From assembly GCA_000151295.1 (NCBI GenBank), contig GG745339.1, positions 1,255,320 through 1,301,243 on the forward strand: a stretch of 45,924 nt of DNA, read 5' to 3'. Below the pieces are notes generated by a model. The model saw nothing but the letters and a program-made list of their open reading frames with translations, had not been told where the DNA came from and ran no database searches. Position numbers and translations under genes: made by a program. This document shows positions 21,741-31,099 of the stretch, piece by piece (position 1 is the first letter of the stretch; every line of letters begins with the position of its first letter). The DNA comes from Allomyces macrogynus ATCC 38327 (taxonomy: Eukaryota; Blastocladiomycota; Blastocladiomycetes; Blastocladiales; Blastocladiaceae).

Positions 21741-22267
21741 ATGTCGGCCGCCGCACGAAATTCCGCCTTCGCGGCGTTCCGCCGCCTATTGCGCGCCGAG
21801 CGCAAGGCTTTTGCCGGTCGGTATCACTATTCGATGCTCCAGCAATTACGAATATCATGGACCGGCCCGCTCACGCTCGTGCCTTGCCCGTGCTAGGCGA
21901 CCTGCGGACCCTGACCGCCGCTAAGCTCGAAACGCGCAAGCAGTTCCTCGCTGCCGCGTCCGTCACGGCCGAAACCGAGCGCGCCGAGCTGCTGCAAAAG
22001 GCGCACGATGTCGCCGTCTACCTCGAGCGCAACATTGTGCAGGCCGTGAAGCGCGACGACGACGTGTACAGTACGTACGGTGTTCCTGAGGTCGGGGGTG
22101 CGGTTTGTCAACGTTAGGCACTGACTGTTTGTTTTGGGCGTGTAGAAATCCAGATTGACCCAACACGGCACGAAATCAACGACAACATGGACGTCAAGAA
22201 ACCGTATACGCCCGGCAAACGCATTCCGTGCTGTGGGCCCGGGTCGGAGGTGTTGCCGCGGTGCTGA
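21741..22267 (+). CDS. MZM1: LYR-motif complex III assembly factor, LYRM7/Mzm1-like (3 exons)
   Basis: The model is exons 21741-21816, 21897-22070 and 22146-22267, giving 123 aa. The architecture fits Mzm1/LYRM7, a matrix chaperone that stabilises the Rieske iron-sulfur protein before it joins respiratory complex III. It opens MSAAARNSAFAAFRRLLRAE (LYR-like motif here FRR-LLRAERKAF), followed by GDLRTLTAAKLETRKQF, an amphipathic helix, and VAVYLERNIVQAVKRDDDVY, the conserved C-terminal helix. It ends in a family-like DPTRHEINDNMDVKKP segment. Length matches the family (about 100-130 aa). Splice phases are consistent. Another LYRM member is possible, but the NIVQ helix and tail favour LYRM7. 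Confidence 0.82.
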
Positions 22268-22381
22268 TAGTCGAAGAGGTAGAAATGGAAAAAGGGGATA
22301 TGTTACAAAAATGGATGGTTCTTTGACACACCTTGGATGGATTGGGCACTCCGTCAACAAAACAGCCCTGCATCCAGTCCA

Positions 22382-24970
22382 TCACACTACCTCGCTCCCC
22401 GCGGCCGTCGCGCTCCCACGCTTCTGCTGCACCGCGAGCACTTTGAGCGTCTTGGCGACCAAATCCGCGACTGGCTGGTTCCCCGCACACCGCGGGCGCA
22501 CGCGATCATTTAGGACACGCACCATTCCGGCCTTCGTCGCCCACGTCGCAAACGCACGATCGTGTGCGGCATTATACAACAGCTGCGCGAGCCGATGCAA
22601 TATCTCCATCGCCTCCTCCGTGGCCACCACCGCGAGCACCCGCGCGGCCAAGACCGTTCCGTCCTCTTGTGGACTCACCAGTGCCGCACACACGGCGGGC
22701 GCAAACGAGAGCATCGCGAGTACGCCCGTCGCCGCACGCCGCATCGCCGGCTGTTCGTCCGCGTGCGTGTGCGCGATCGCCATGGCCACGAGCATCGACA
22801 CGCGCGCGGGCAATGGGCGGTCGGCCGGAACCAGCGCCTCGAGGGTTCCGCCGGGGCAGCAGAGCATGTTGGCGAGCAGTTCCCACGCCGCGCGGCGGAT
22901 GTCGAGGTTGTCGGCGGTCAGGGATGCCGCGCGGTCGAGTCGCGCGAGCCACGTCGCGTGCGCGGGGATTACGGTTGCGTGCGTCGAGAGGTTGGTCAGT
23001 GCGAGTAAGGCTTCAAAGTGCGCGAGCGGATGCAGGTCGTCGCCGTCGCTCCCAGATGCGGCGGCGAGTGGGTGTGCGGAAGCGGTCTTGGTCGTATCCG
23101 GCAAGAGCGTGAAGAAGAGCGCAGCGAGGGTCGGCACGATCGCGTCGGCAAAGGCCACTTTCGGATTGAGCGAGATCGCGCACCGCGCGAGCGCGTGCAC
23201 GGCGTTGCGGTCGCGGATCTTGAGCAGGAGTTTCACGGCGCCCTGCCGGACCATGAGCCCGCGGTGCGCCGGCGTACGGGACAAAGCAAGGCAAATTTGC
23301 GCGACTCCGGCCTTGAGCGCGTCGGACGCGCCGGCACTCGATCCGACGACCGCGCACTGGTGCTGGTAGAGCGCCGCGAGGAGGGAGACGACGTTCATGT
23401 CGAGCAGCGTCGCGCACCGGTGCGTAATGGCCTCCTCGTCCTCCTCTTCCTCTTCCTCGTTCTCATCGCTCGAGTCCACGCGTGCCGCTGCAGACGGGTC
23501 CTTGGCGGCCGTCGCAAACTTGGCGAGCTTGCGCAACTGCTCCGACTCGTCCGACCGCGGGAGCGGGTAGACGGTCAAGTGGTGCAGGAGCGTGACGAGC
23601 CCAAACACAAACGACGCCGACCGCACGAGTTGCGCCCCGACCGACGTATCCTTTTTCAGGTCCTCGCCCACAGCGGGCACGGGCACGCGCAACAGGGCAA
23701 ACAGAACGAGCAACGACGCTTTCGAGACCTTTCGCTTGACCGCAGGTTTCAACGACGCGAGCGCGAGCCCCTCTATAGCGCGTTCGCGTTGGTCCATGGT
23801 CGACTTGTCGGCGGTGATCACCGACATGAGCTGCTCAGCATCGGCCGACCCGCGCCCGAGTTTCGTGAGCACGTTCATGGCGAGCGCGGCCGCGGCGACT
23901 CGCCCTCCACCGGGCTGCCGGCATGACCTGGCCAAGTCCGTGAGCGACGCGACGAGGCCCGGGTAAGCCTCGATGATCGCGCGGCACCCTTGCGCGGCCG
24001 CCGCGTTTGCGAGCACGTCCAAGTACGGCTCCGGCGGGTTCGCGTCGTCGAGAACAGCAGCAATCGGCGCGAGGAAAGTTTTCGCGTGCGCGACAAAGAC
24101 GCGCGTCGCGAGGGCGGGTGCCGCCTGGAAGAGGACCGAAAGGGCGCGGGCACCGACTTCGCGGCGCGCGGGAGCGGCAAACTGCGAGGTCAAAAAGGCC
24201 GTGGCCGCGGCCTCGACGCGCGTCTTGAGCGCATCATGTGCGGCCGAGGACTTGCCGTTGGGCGGATGCTCGACGAGCTCGAGCAGTTTGGCCAGGTAGA
24301 GTGGGAGAAGAGTTGGTGGGGACGGCGCGAGTTGCCGCCGCAGAAGTCGGCCGAGATCTCGCTCCACGTCGGCGGGTGGCGGCAGGATGCCCGCGGTAAT
24401 GTCCTTGATGCGCGTCGCGAGCGCTTCGTTGGTCAAGAACGCATCGTCGTCGGCATCGTCAGCGAGCGAAGTGCTAGAAAAGTGTGGGGAAGATGGGGGG
24501 GGGGGGGGGCACGTCATACAGCTGAAGCTTGAGGCGCATTGCTTCGTTGGGTCACGGCCCACATACCCGTTGACCAGGTCGGCGAGCTGCTGTTCGGCCG
24601 CGGCGCCGTTGGCCGGTGCGCCCGCGGTGCTCTCGTTCGACGTCGACGTGGGCGGCGCCGAGAGCATGGTGATGGCGCTGAGCGAGCCCTTAAGCAAGTT
24701 GAGGAGCACCAGCTTGGCGAGAGGGGGCGCGGCAGAGTTGGGGCCGGCGTCGGTGTGTGAAAGCGGCTGCAGCAAGTTGTAGGACGTTGCGGCCAGTCGA
24801 CGAGGTAGAGAGTGTCGTCGTCGACGACGACGTCGTCGCTGGCGAGCAATGGTGGGTTGGCTGAACTGGAAGGCCGCAGAAGCGCCGAATGCGGTGGTGG
24901 GCTGTGCCGCTGTGGGGTCGCAGCTTCTTGCCTTCCTGTCTTTTGTTTCGGCGATGACCTGGCCAACCAA
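22382..24970 (-). CDS. UNC-45/Cro1/She4-type myosin chaperone
   Basis: A continuous minus-strand frame of 862 codons encodes an alpha-helical armadillo-like protein. The diagnostic part is the C-terminal half: a Glu/Asp-rich loop (about residue 505), LSRTPAHRGLMVRQGAVKLL (about 560), ISLNPKVAF, LAHFEALLALTNLS (about 645) and NLDIRRAAWELLANML. These fit the UNC-45/She4 domain that folds myosin motor heads. As in fungal members, no TPR domain is seen at the N-terminus. The start is uncertain: 24970 is the longest, and the ATG at 24667 (before LSAPPTST) is the main alternative. Between 24474 and 24519 the sequence has intron-like ends around a 15-base C run, but the frame is open through it. The lipase gene lies 103 bp upstream on the same strand. 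Confidence 0.8.
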   Translation of the reverse strand: MVGQVIAETKDRKARSCDPTAAQPTTAFGASAAFQFSQPTIARQRRRRRRRRHSLPRRLAATSYNLLQPLSHTDAGPNSAAPPLAKLVLLNLLKGSLSAITMLSAPPTSTSNESTAGAPANGAAAEQQLADLVNGYVGRDPTKQCASSFSCMTCPPPPPSSPHFSSTSLADDADDDAFLTNEALATRIKDITAGILPPPADVERDLGRLLRRQLAPSPPTLLPLYLAKLLELVEHPPNGKSSAAHDALKTRVEAAATAFLTSQFAAPARREVGARALSVLFQAAPALATRVFVAHAKTFLAPIAAVLDDANPPEPYLDVLANAAAAQGCRAIIEAYPGLVASLTDLARSCRQPGGGRVAAAALAMNVLTKLGRGSADAEQLMSVITADKSTMDQRERAIEGLALASLKPAVKRKVSKASLLVLFALLRVPVPAVGEDLKKDTSVGAQLVRSASFVFGLVTLLHHLTVYPLPRSDESEQLRKLAKFATAAKDPSAAARVDSSDENEEEEEEDEEAITHRCATLLDMNVVSLLAALYQHQCAVVGSSAGASDALKAGVAQICLALSRTPAHRGLMVRQGAVKLLLKIRDRNAVHALARCAISLNPKVAFADAIVPTLAALFFTLLPDTTKTASAHPLAAASGSDGDDLHPLAHFEALLALTNLSTHATVIPAHATWLARLDRAASLTADNLDIRRAAWELLANMLCCPGGTLEALVPADRPLPARVSMLVAMAIAHTHADEQPAMRRAATGVLAMLSFAPAVCAALVSPQEDGTVLAARVLAVVATEEAMEILHRLAQLLYNAAHDRAFATWATKAGMVRVLNDRVRPRCAGNQPVADLVAKTLKVLAVQQKRGSATAAGSEVV
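24495..24509. repeat. G15 homopolymer
   Basis: Fifteen consecutive G on the plus strand (C on the coding strand of the UNC-45-like gene) encode a poly-proline stretch if not spliced out. The length may be unstable in vivo or misassembled, which would shift the reading frame. Confidence 0.9.
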
Positions 24971-25005
24971 CCGCGATCACGCAAGCAAAATGCATGCAAA
25001 GCAGG

Positions 25006-25014
25006 AATATATAT
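25006..25014 (-). promoter_or_regulatory. TATA-like element upstream of the UNC-45-like gene
   Basis: An AATATATAT run lies about 36 bp upstream of the longest possible start (24970) and in the 103-bp gap after the lipase stop codon. Its closeness to 24970 leaves almost no 5' leader, which slightly favours a downstream start codon. Confidence 0.4.
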
Positions 25015-25073
25015 CGCCGTCGACGGCTGGGATCCAATCATAAAAACGCATCGTCACCCTGCACGGCCCGCGC

Positions 25074-26185
25074 TCAGCATGCGCCGCCAAACATGACCCC
25101 CAGCGCCGACATGTGCGCCAAGCCGTTTTGCGTGAGCGCGCGCTTGGCCGAGCACGTCAAATCCTCCTGCCCGACGCATTTGTACGCCTTGCCGAGCTCC
25201 TCGTAAACCTCGCCCGAGTGGTGCCGGTACCCGGCTGTCGGCGGCGGCGTCTGCGGGACCATGTCGTCCTCGTGCACGACGCGCGCCACTTCCATCTTCT
25301 GCGCGTCCACAAAATTGGCAAAGACGCGGTTGCCGACGCGCGGCTCGCCAAACGTGGTCACGGCCACCTTGGCCGACGGGAACGCGGCGAGCAGGTCGAG
25401 TCCAGCGAGAATCGCGACAGCCTGTAGAAATGGGCGGTTTGATCAAAACATCCACCCGAAACAAGATTGATCCCGACCTGATGCGCGCAAAAAGACCAAC
25501 GTACCCCACCAAGCGAGTGCCCCGTCACCGAAATCTTGTAGTCCGGGTGCTGCGCGACCTTGCTCTTGACCCACGCTTGCACCTGCGACTTAACCTCCGC
25601 GTTCGCGCCCGCGAACCCAGCATGCACCATCGCCCCCGCGCCATACTGGCTGGCCAAAATCGGCATCCCGTTCGCATCGGCGGCAATATTGGCCGGCTCC
25701 ACGGTCCCGCGGAACACAATCACGAGCGAGCGCAGGTTATCGTTGACGCCCATGTACCCCTTGATGCCGTTGATGGGCGTGCGGAACACGGTCACGTCCT
25801 TGGTCCCTGCGGTCCCGCCCATGCAGCTGACCCCTCACGTCCATGCGCGCAAGCCCAAGTCGTTGAGACAGTACGCGGCCGACGCGTACTTGGCCATGGT
25901 CACGAGCTGTGCGCGCTCGCCGGCCGAAATCGCCGTCTTGGTCGTCACAGCACCGGACGACGGCGACGGTGATGGCGTGCCCGAACCGGTGTCTGACCCG
26001 CCAGAGTTGCGATTGCCCCAAGGGAACATGCGCGAGAACCAGTCGGAAGCGAATTGCGGGTCGCGGCGCGCGAGCACGTGCTCATCGGCGGTGACCGGGG
26101 TCGCGACCGCGGCCGAGACTAGGAGCTTCAGGGCGAGGAGAAGAGCAATGAGGAGCGCGCAGGTGGTTGGTGTCGAGTAGTGCAT
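25074..26185 (-). CDS. secreted class 3 (Rhizomucor-type) lipase with an in-frame TGA
   Basis: The model is exons 26185-25505 and 25421-25074, about 342 codons. The N-terminus (STPTTCALLIALLLALKLLV) is a signal peptide, followed by a Ser/Pro/Gly-rich linker. Family marks are KYASAAYC, VIVFRGT (oxyanion-hole strand), the nucleophile elbow GHSLGG (Ser) joined exactly across the intron to AVAILAGL, TFGEPRVGNRVFA, HEDDMVPQTPP (catalytic Asp) and a C-terminal His in AHMSALG. The enzyme would hydrolyse acyl-ester bonds of lipids outside the cell. Codon 117 is TGA (25837-25835) between AWT and GVSCMGG, where a Cys is typical of the family. The flanking sequence is otherwise intact, so this is a very recent nonsense change, a sequencing error, or a recoded or spliced-out codon. 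Confidence 0.85.
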
Positions 26186-26249
26186 TGTGGGTCGTGAGCG
26201 GTTTCCAGGAGGAAATGTGGCCGCACTCGATTTCGGGCGCCCGCCCTGC

Positions 26250-26257
26250 TTTTATAT
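26250..26257 (-). promoter_or_regulatory. TATA box of the lipase gene
   Basis: ATATAAAA on the minus strand lies about 65 bp upstream of the lipase ATG at 26185, in an otherwise GC-rich context. The position is typical for a TATA-driven promoter. Confidence 0.55.
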
Positions 26258-27612
26258 CGCGCTGCACGGGCCGGCGCGCCGGGGCACGCCCATCTCGCTC
26301 GACGGGCGGTCGCCTCCATTCGTCGCGTTAACATGGTCCGGGGCCACCTGGCGCGCCAGCACGCCGTGGATGGTGGTTGTTGGGCATGCTGCACGGTGCT
26401 GCTCCTCTGCACGCCACACCATGAAACGCGCCGACGAGCAGTATGTTAACCACAAAACGCCCTGGGTCGGCCAATCGCATTTCGGTTCCCGAGCCGGCAT
26501 GTCTGCTCTCACGCGCCGCGAAGACCGACCGGCCCGTCGGGTTGAGCGTACGTCGGAGAGGTTGTTGTTCTTGTTGATTCCACACAAGCATGAAGGCCGG
26601 AAGCGCACGCGTTCCAACGCGCGCGTTTTTGGAGCGCGCCACCAAGGGTTCTTAGGCCATGAACAACGCCGTGGAAGCTGCTGGCGTGCATTGTTCAGCG
26701 CAGGGTTCTTTCACGAAAAGTTGAAATGGCACGCGGCATGATCGCTGACCGACGCCTTCTCGACGCTCGACATCACCAATCGTTTCACATCATGAACCAC
26801 GACAGCTCGCTCGACGTGCGTGACGCGCTTTGACCGATGATAGACAAGCCGGTGGATTTTCGGCAGTTACTTTGTTGCGACGATCAACAGCTCCATCAAG
26901 CACGCACGACCTTCCTTCGCCTCAGCACGTGCTGCCCAACATGATCTTGCAGCTAAAGTTATGTGCAACTGTGTAAAAGGACTTCTTCCATCACAAGTTG
27001 GCCCTTGCAGCGCATTCGCTCGCAAAGAATGGCCGCGACAGCTCAAATGTTCATCGGAGCGTGGATGATTCGAACACCTAACCTCTCCGAACCAAATTCT
27101 CAGACGGTGAACAACGCGCCCAAAGCCCCGTTCTCCAGAGCGACTTCATTCAAAATCAGGGCATGGGCTGAAGTCTTGCAATCTGTTTGGGCTAACAGTC
27201 GCTCTTGACGATGTGGTATGCATCGCAAAAGGGACTGGATGTGCCTGTTTGTGACTCTGACGTTGAGGTAGGTAGCCCACAGCACATTGCTGCCTTAAAT
27301 ATCAATCATATCGACTTGGTCATGGCGTTTTGCGCGATGCTCACCGCGCTCCTCAAACCGCAAGGAGTAATGTCGGCGCCTTCGAGAGAGACGTTTGACT
27401 CGTACATCAAGGCATTGAAGTCATCGTGGTCGGTCAGCGGAACGTGCACTCATTCAATGACCAACAAATCCGCTCAGACGACATTATGGGACACGCGACT
27501 GACTTCTTTTGACTACCCGCACCGAATGGCTCAGGGTGGACGACACCTGTACTGACCACCTTCAAAGAAACAAAAATCCCCCCCCCCCCCCCCCCATAGC
27601 GGTCAATATCAA
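26258..27612. other. intergenic between lipase and kinase genes
   Basis: A long plus-strand open frame (26187-26741) has no motif and is likely compositional. From about 26750 the GC content drops. A GGTTCGAA-like sequence with imperfect stems near 27060-27090 (minus strand) does not fold into a convincing tRNA. A C18 tract sits near the right edge. I see no gene. Confidence 0.4.
27578..27595. repeat. C18 homopolymer
   Basis: Eighteen consecutive C just beyond the 3' end of the kinase gene. This is one of four long C/G homopolymers in the window. Confidence 0.9.
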
Positions 27613-30288
27613 TTAGTCCTCTTCTTCTTCCTCTTCCTCGACAATCGCCATGGCCTTGAATGTGGTCCCGCTCACGGCACCCAACAACCCGCGCGTGCCG
27701 GCCCCGACAACATCCCCACCACCCACCTGCACTGCATCATCGCCATTCAAATGGTCGTCTTCGGACGCGGTCCTGCTCAGCGACGACGACCGCGTACTCA
27801 GCACGCTCTGTTCCAGATCCGCCAACGACTGCCGCAAAAACCGGTCCCATCGCGCCTCGTCGACCGCCGCCGTGGGCTCCGCCGCGACCGTCGCGACCGC
27901 CGGTTTCGCGAGCTCGCGACGCGCCCGCTCGCGCAAGAGTTCGTAGGTAGCAAACTCGTGCGATGGTACGCGCTGCATGACGCGCGCGGTCGTGCGCGCC
28001 GCGTCTGGGAAAACAGTCGCGTACTCGGTGAGCATCAGTTCGAGAATCGATTCATCGACGAGGTCCTGCGACCCTCGACGGGCCGATGCCGGGACAGGGT
28101 CGAAGACGACCGTGCGCGATTGGTTGTTCGGGTCGTCGTCATCGTCGATTTCGGAGGAGGTGTCGGCGCCGGGGTCGCTGGTTGCGGACGAGGAAGATGC
28201 TTCGAGGCACCGGTCGAGCCGGGAGGTGGTGCTGGATGCGTCGGAACCCTGCGTCGCGTGCATCGAGGTCGCGTCGGGGTCGGTCGTGTCATCGGTGGCG
28301 GTGGGGAAGGGGGAGTCGCGGTTGGGTGGGGTGCGGCCGCGTTCTTCTTCCCCGTCGTCGTCGAGGAGCACCCACGGGTGCGCGAGAACGGCCTGGATCG
28401 ATGCGCGCCGGGTCGGATCCGGATCGAGCATCGACTTGAGGAGCGATTTGAGCTCTGCGTGCATTTCGGAGGGGAAATGGTGAATGTTGGATGCAAGAGA
28501 AATTGAAAAAACATTTGCGGCACAGCGTACCAGCCGACATGTCGGCCGGGTACAGAATGTCGCCTGTCGACATGTGCGCAAACATGGCCGTTATGTTGGA
28601 CTCGTCGAACGGCGACTTGCCTATTTACGGCTCGACAGGTCAGTATTTGCGGAAGTCCACTTGCATGCCGTGGAGAAACGCACCCGTGCACATGACGTAC
28701 AGCGTCACGCCCAAGCTCCAAACGTCAGCGGGCATGCCCTCGTACGGCTGTTTGGCCAGCATTTCTGCGGATCGGGGGGTGCGCGGATTCGAGAGGTCAG
28801 ATACGAGCCCGAACGACGAGAAGTTGAATTGAAAGAGCGCGGACCTGGCGCTGAATACGACAAGCTACCGCAGTAGGTATTGATCAACTGGCTCTTCGAC
28901 TCCAAAACGTTCGTGAACCCTGTTGGAGAAAGGGCTCGGGTCAGCAATGCGTGCGTCGTCGTGGCAAGCAAACATCCCACGGACCAAAATCAATCAGCTT
29001 GACATAGCCGTGCGGGTCGAGCAAAATGTTGTCGGGCTACGAGAGATCGCGCAGAACGTCAATTCCATTCCTTCCGTTCAATGTCTTTGAGCAAGCGCAT
29101 ATCCCCACCTTCAAATCTCTACAATGCCGCCGGGGCGCCAAAAATCAGGTAAGTGCCAGCTTGTAGACTCAAACTCCTCCCAAAAACAGGCCCGTCGCCG
29201 TACCGATGCACAATCCCACGCTCGTGGCAGTACTGCACCGCATCGGCAATCTGCACAAACAAGTGCCGCGCGCGCGGCTCGCTCATCCCCGACGCGGCTG
29301 CGGCCACTTTTGTGGGCGCGACACTGTTCGCGGCCTTGGATAGCACCAGAGCGGTCCGCTCCTTGGCACGGCGCACGAGGTAGTCGAGCAAGTCGCCTCC
29401 AGGCTCAAACTGGAAAACGAGCAGGACGGCGGTCGGCGAGTCGAGCACGTGCAGGAGTGGGGCAATGTGCGGGTGCGCAAGGCTCGCCGTGACCGAGATT
29501 TCGCGCAGCGCCGCGTGCCAGGCGTCGGCGTCGAGCTGCAGCCGCGCCTTGTCGAGGCACTTGATGACGACCTGCTCGCCGGTCAGAATGTGGGTCGCGA
29601 GCTTGATTTTGCCGGCGGATCCGTCGAGGAGCGTGCGCTGCGTGTGGTACTGCGGCGTAGTCGGCGCGACCAGGGCCTGGGTGAATGCGGGTGCGGGTGC
29701 GGGTGGGGACGCAGTCGCGGCTAGCGTCGATGCGGCGAGCGGCGCGGTGGGCGTTTTCGTCCTGGAAATCGGCGCAGAGGTCCGATCCGACGCGACGGGC
29801 CCTGTTACCGGCGGGAGCGGACCCGGCACGAATCCCAGAGCTCCCGGCGCTGCGACCTTCGCCGCGGTAGTCGTCGCACCAGCGTCGGCATTCACGTCCT
29901 GGTCTGAAAACGCCTGGATCAAGTCGGAGAGCACGAGCAGGCGGTCGGCCGGGGACATGGCCGGGTCGGGCACGCTCGGGACCGAGTCAACGCGCGGGTC
30001 GCGCAGCGCAAATTGCGACGATGCGGGCGACGTCGCGGCCGTGGCCGTGGCCGTGGCCGAGAGCGGCCCCGCGGCGGGTGATTTAGGGCGCAAGCGCGAT
30101 TCCGAGGTCGGCGCGCTCATGGGGCGCGAGGCGCGCTCGTCGGGGCTTCCAGAGTCATGGCTGAGGACGGCGAGACTGGGGCGCGACGTGTTGCTGGTTG
30201 TGGCAATCAGGGCCAGTCGGTCGGGCGGCGTGTGTGCGGCGCTCGCGAGGGCGCCGGGCTCCGCGACCTGTGGGGCCGTGGCGCGCAT
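27613..30288 (-). CDS. CAMK/SNF1-like serine/threonine protein kinase (7 exons, one of 10 nt)
   Basis: The model is exons 30288-29204, 29118-29109 (10 nt), 29036-28985, 28919-28845, 28764-28684, 28620-28531 and 28454-27613, giving 744 aa with consistent phases. Residues 1 to about 215 are Ala/Ser/Pro/Thr-rich and likely disordered. The kinase domain (about 216-498) has the Lys in VVIKCLDK, HRDLKPDNILLD (built across exons 1-3), LIDFG, NTYCGSLSYSAPEMLAK, DVWSLGVTLYVM and RASIQAVLAHPWVL, as in CAMKL/SNF1-type kinases. The glycine loop reads LLDGSAGKIKLA, so the first Gly of GxGxxG is Leu. The C-terminal ~245 residues are acidic and Ser/Thr-rich, with a later helical segment, and end in a poly-Glu run. 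The specific subfamily and target are unknown. The start is the most upstream ATG of the frame. Confidence 0.87.
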
Positions 30289-31099
30289 GTCGTGGAGCTT
30301 AGTGCGGCAAGTCGCGATGTGATTGCGCGCGAGGGTGGTGTTGCCGGAACAGAGTCGACGACGACGGCTTCGTCATTGTCCGTGGTGCAGGTCACGACAG
30401 ATCATGGTTGAAAGGAGGATCTTGAACAGGCCGGCTTTGCCTTGCCGCGCTAATGTGCTCGTCGTACCGTGCCCAAGGCATTTGAAGTCGGGCCCTCTGC
30501 GACTAACTGCTGTGGAGTGGCCGAGCGAGGCGCGCCGCCGGCAGCGCTTCGCTAATTGCACAGGTCATTCATTGTAACAAGCGCGAACTCGAGGAGACGG
30601 TGACGCGACACCCTTGCACCAGCAACGAGGGAAAGTGTCTGAGAAATGCAAGTTCGAACCCTGCCGCCGTCAATATTTAACTCAACGGTGCGCTCAATAT
30701 CGCGCTTGTGCCCAACGATGCGGCCCATCATGACGCCATAGTTTTTCTTTATAAGCGCACCCAATGGCCTGCCCAGCAGGCAATGAGATCCCTTTCCTGC
30801 AAACATCTGTCCCACTTTGCAGGCTTCAAGGTGTTTCAGCAATAGAACAACAACGTGCATTTCAGTGAAGAGCCTCTTGATATATAATATTATTGGTCTC
30901 ATTGCCAGCAGCGCCAGCAATCCCAGCAGGGTTACTGCATCATCAGGGCCACATACAATGGCCTGTGGTTGAAAACTGGGTGCAGCAAATACACAGTGCA
31001 ACTCAATGTTTGCCCTAAGCCTTGTTGACCTTGAGCCTTGTTTATGAAAGGCAAGCGTGACTGAAAAATGACGACATCAGCACATCCAGAATGGGGAAT
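30289..31099. other. kinase upstream region grading into a CpG-poor block
   Basis: The first 350 bp are GC-rich and should carry the kinase promoter. From about 30650 the composition changes to CpG-poor repeat-like DNA. A 149-codon minus-strand frame (30552-31001) crosses the boundary and matches nothing I recognise. Confidence 0.35.

Noticed and set aside
22155..23369. 404-codon plus-strand open frame
   Set aside because: It lies antisense to the UNC-45-like gene, is Ser/Ala/Arg-rich with no motif, and is explained by the codon bias of the real minus-strand frame.
26187..26741. 184-codon plus-strand open frame upstream of the lipase
   Set aside because: No recognisable domain, overlaps the lipase promoter and TATA box, and has an opposing frame of similar length; likely a GC effect.
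27040..27130. tRNA-like B box (minus strand, gtgttcgaatc)
   Set aside because: Acceptor and D-arm partners are missing and the T stem has mismatches; not a functional tRNA.
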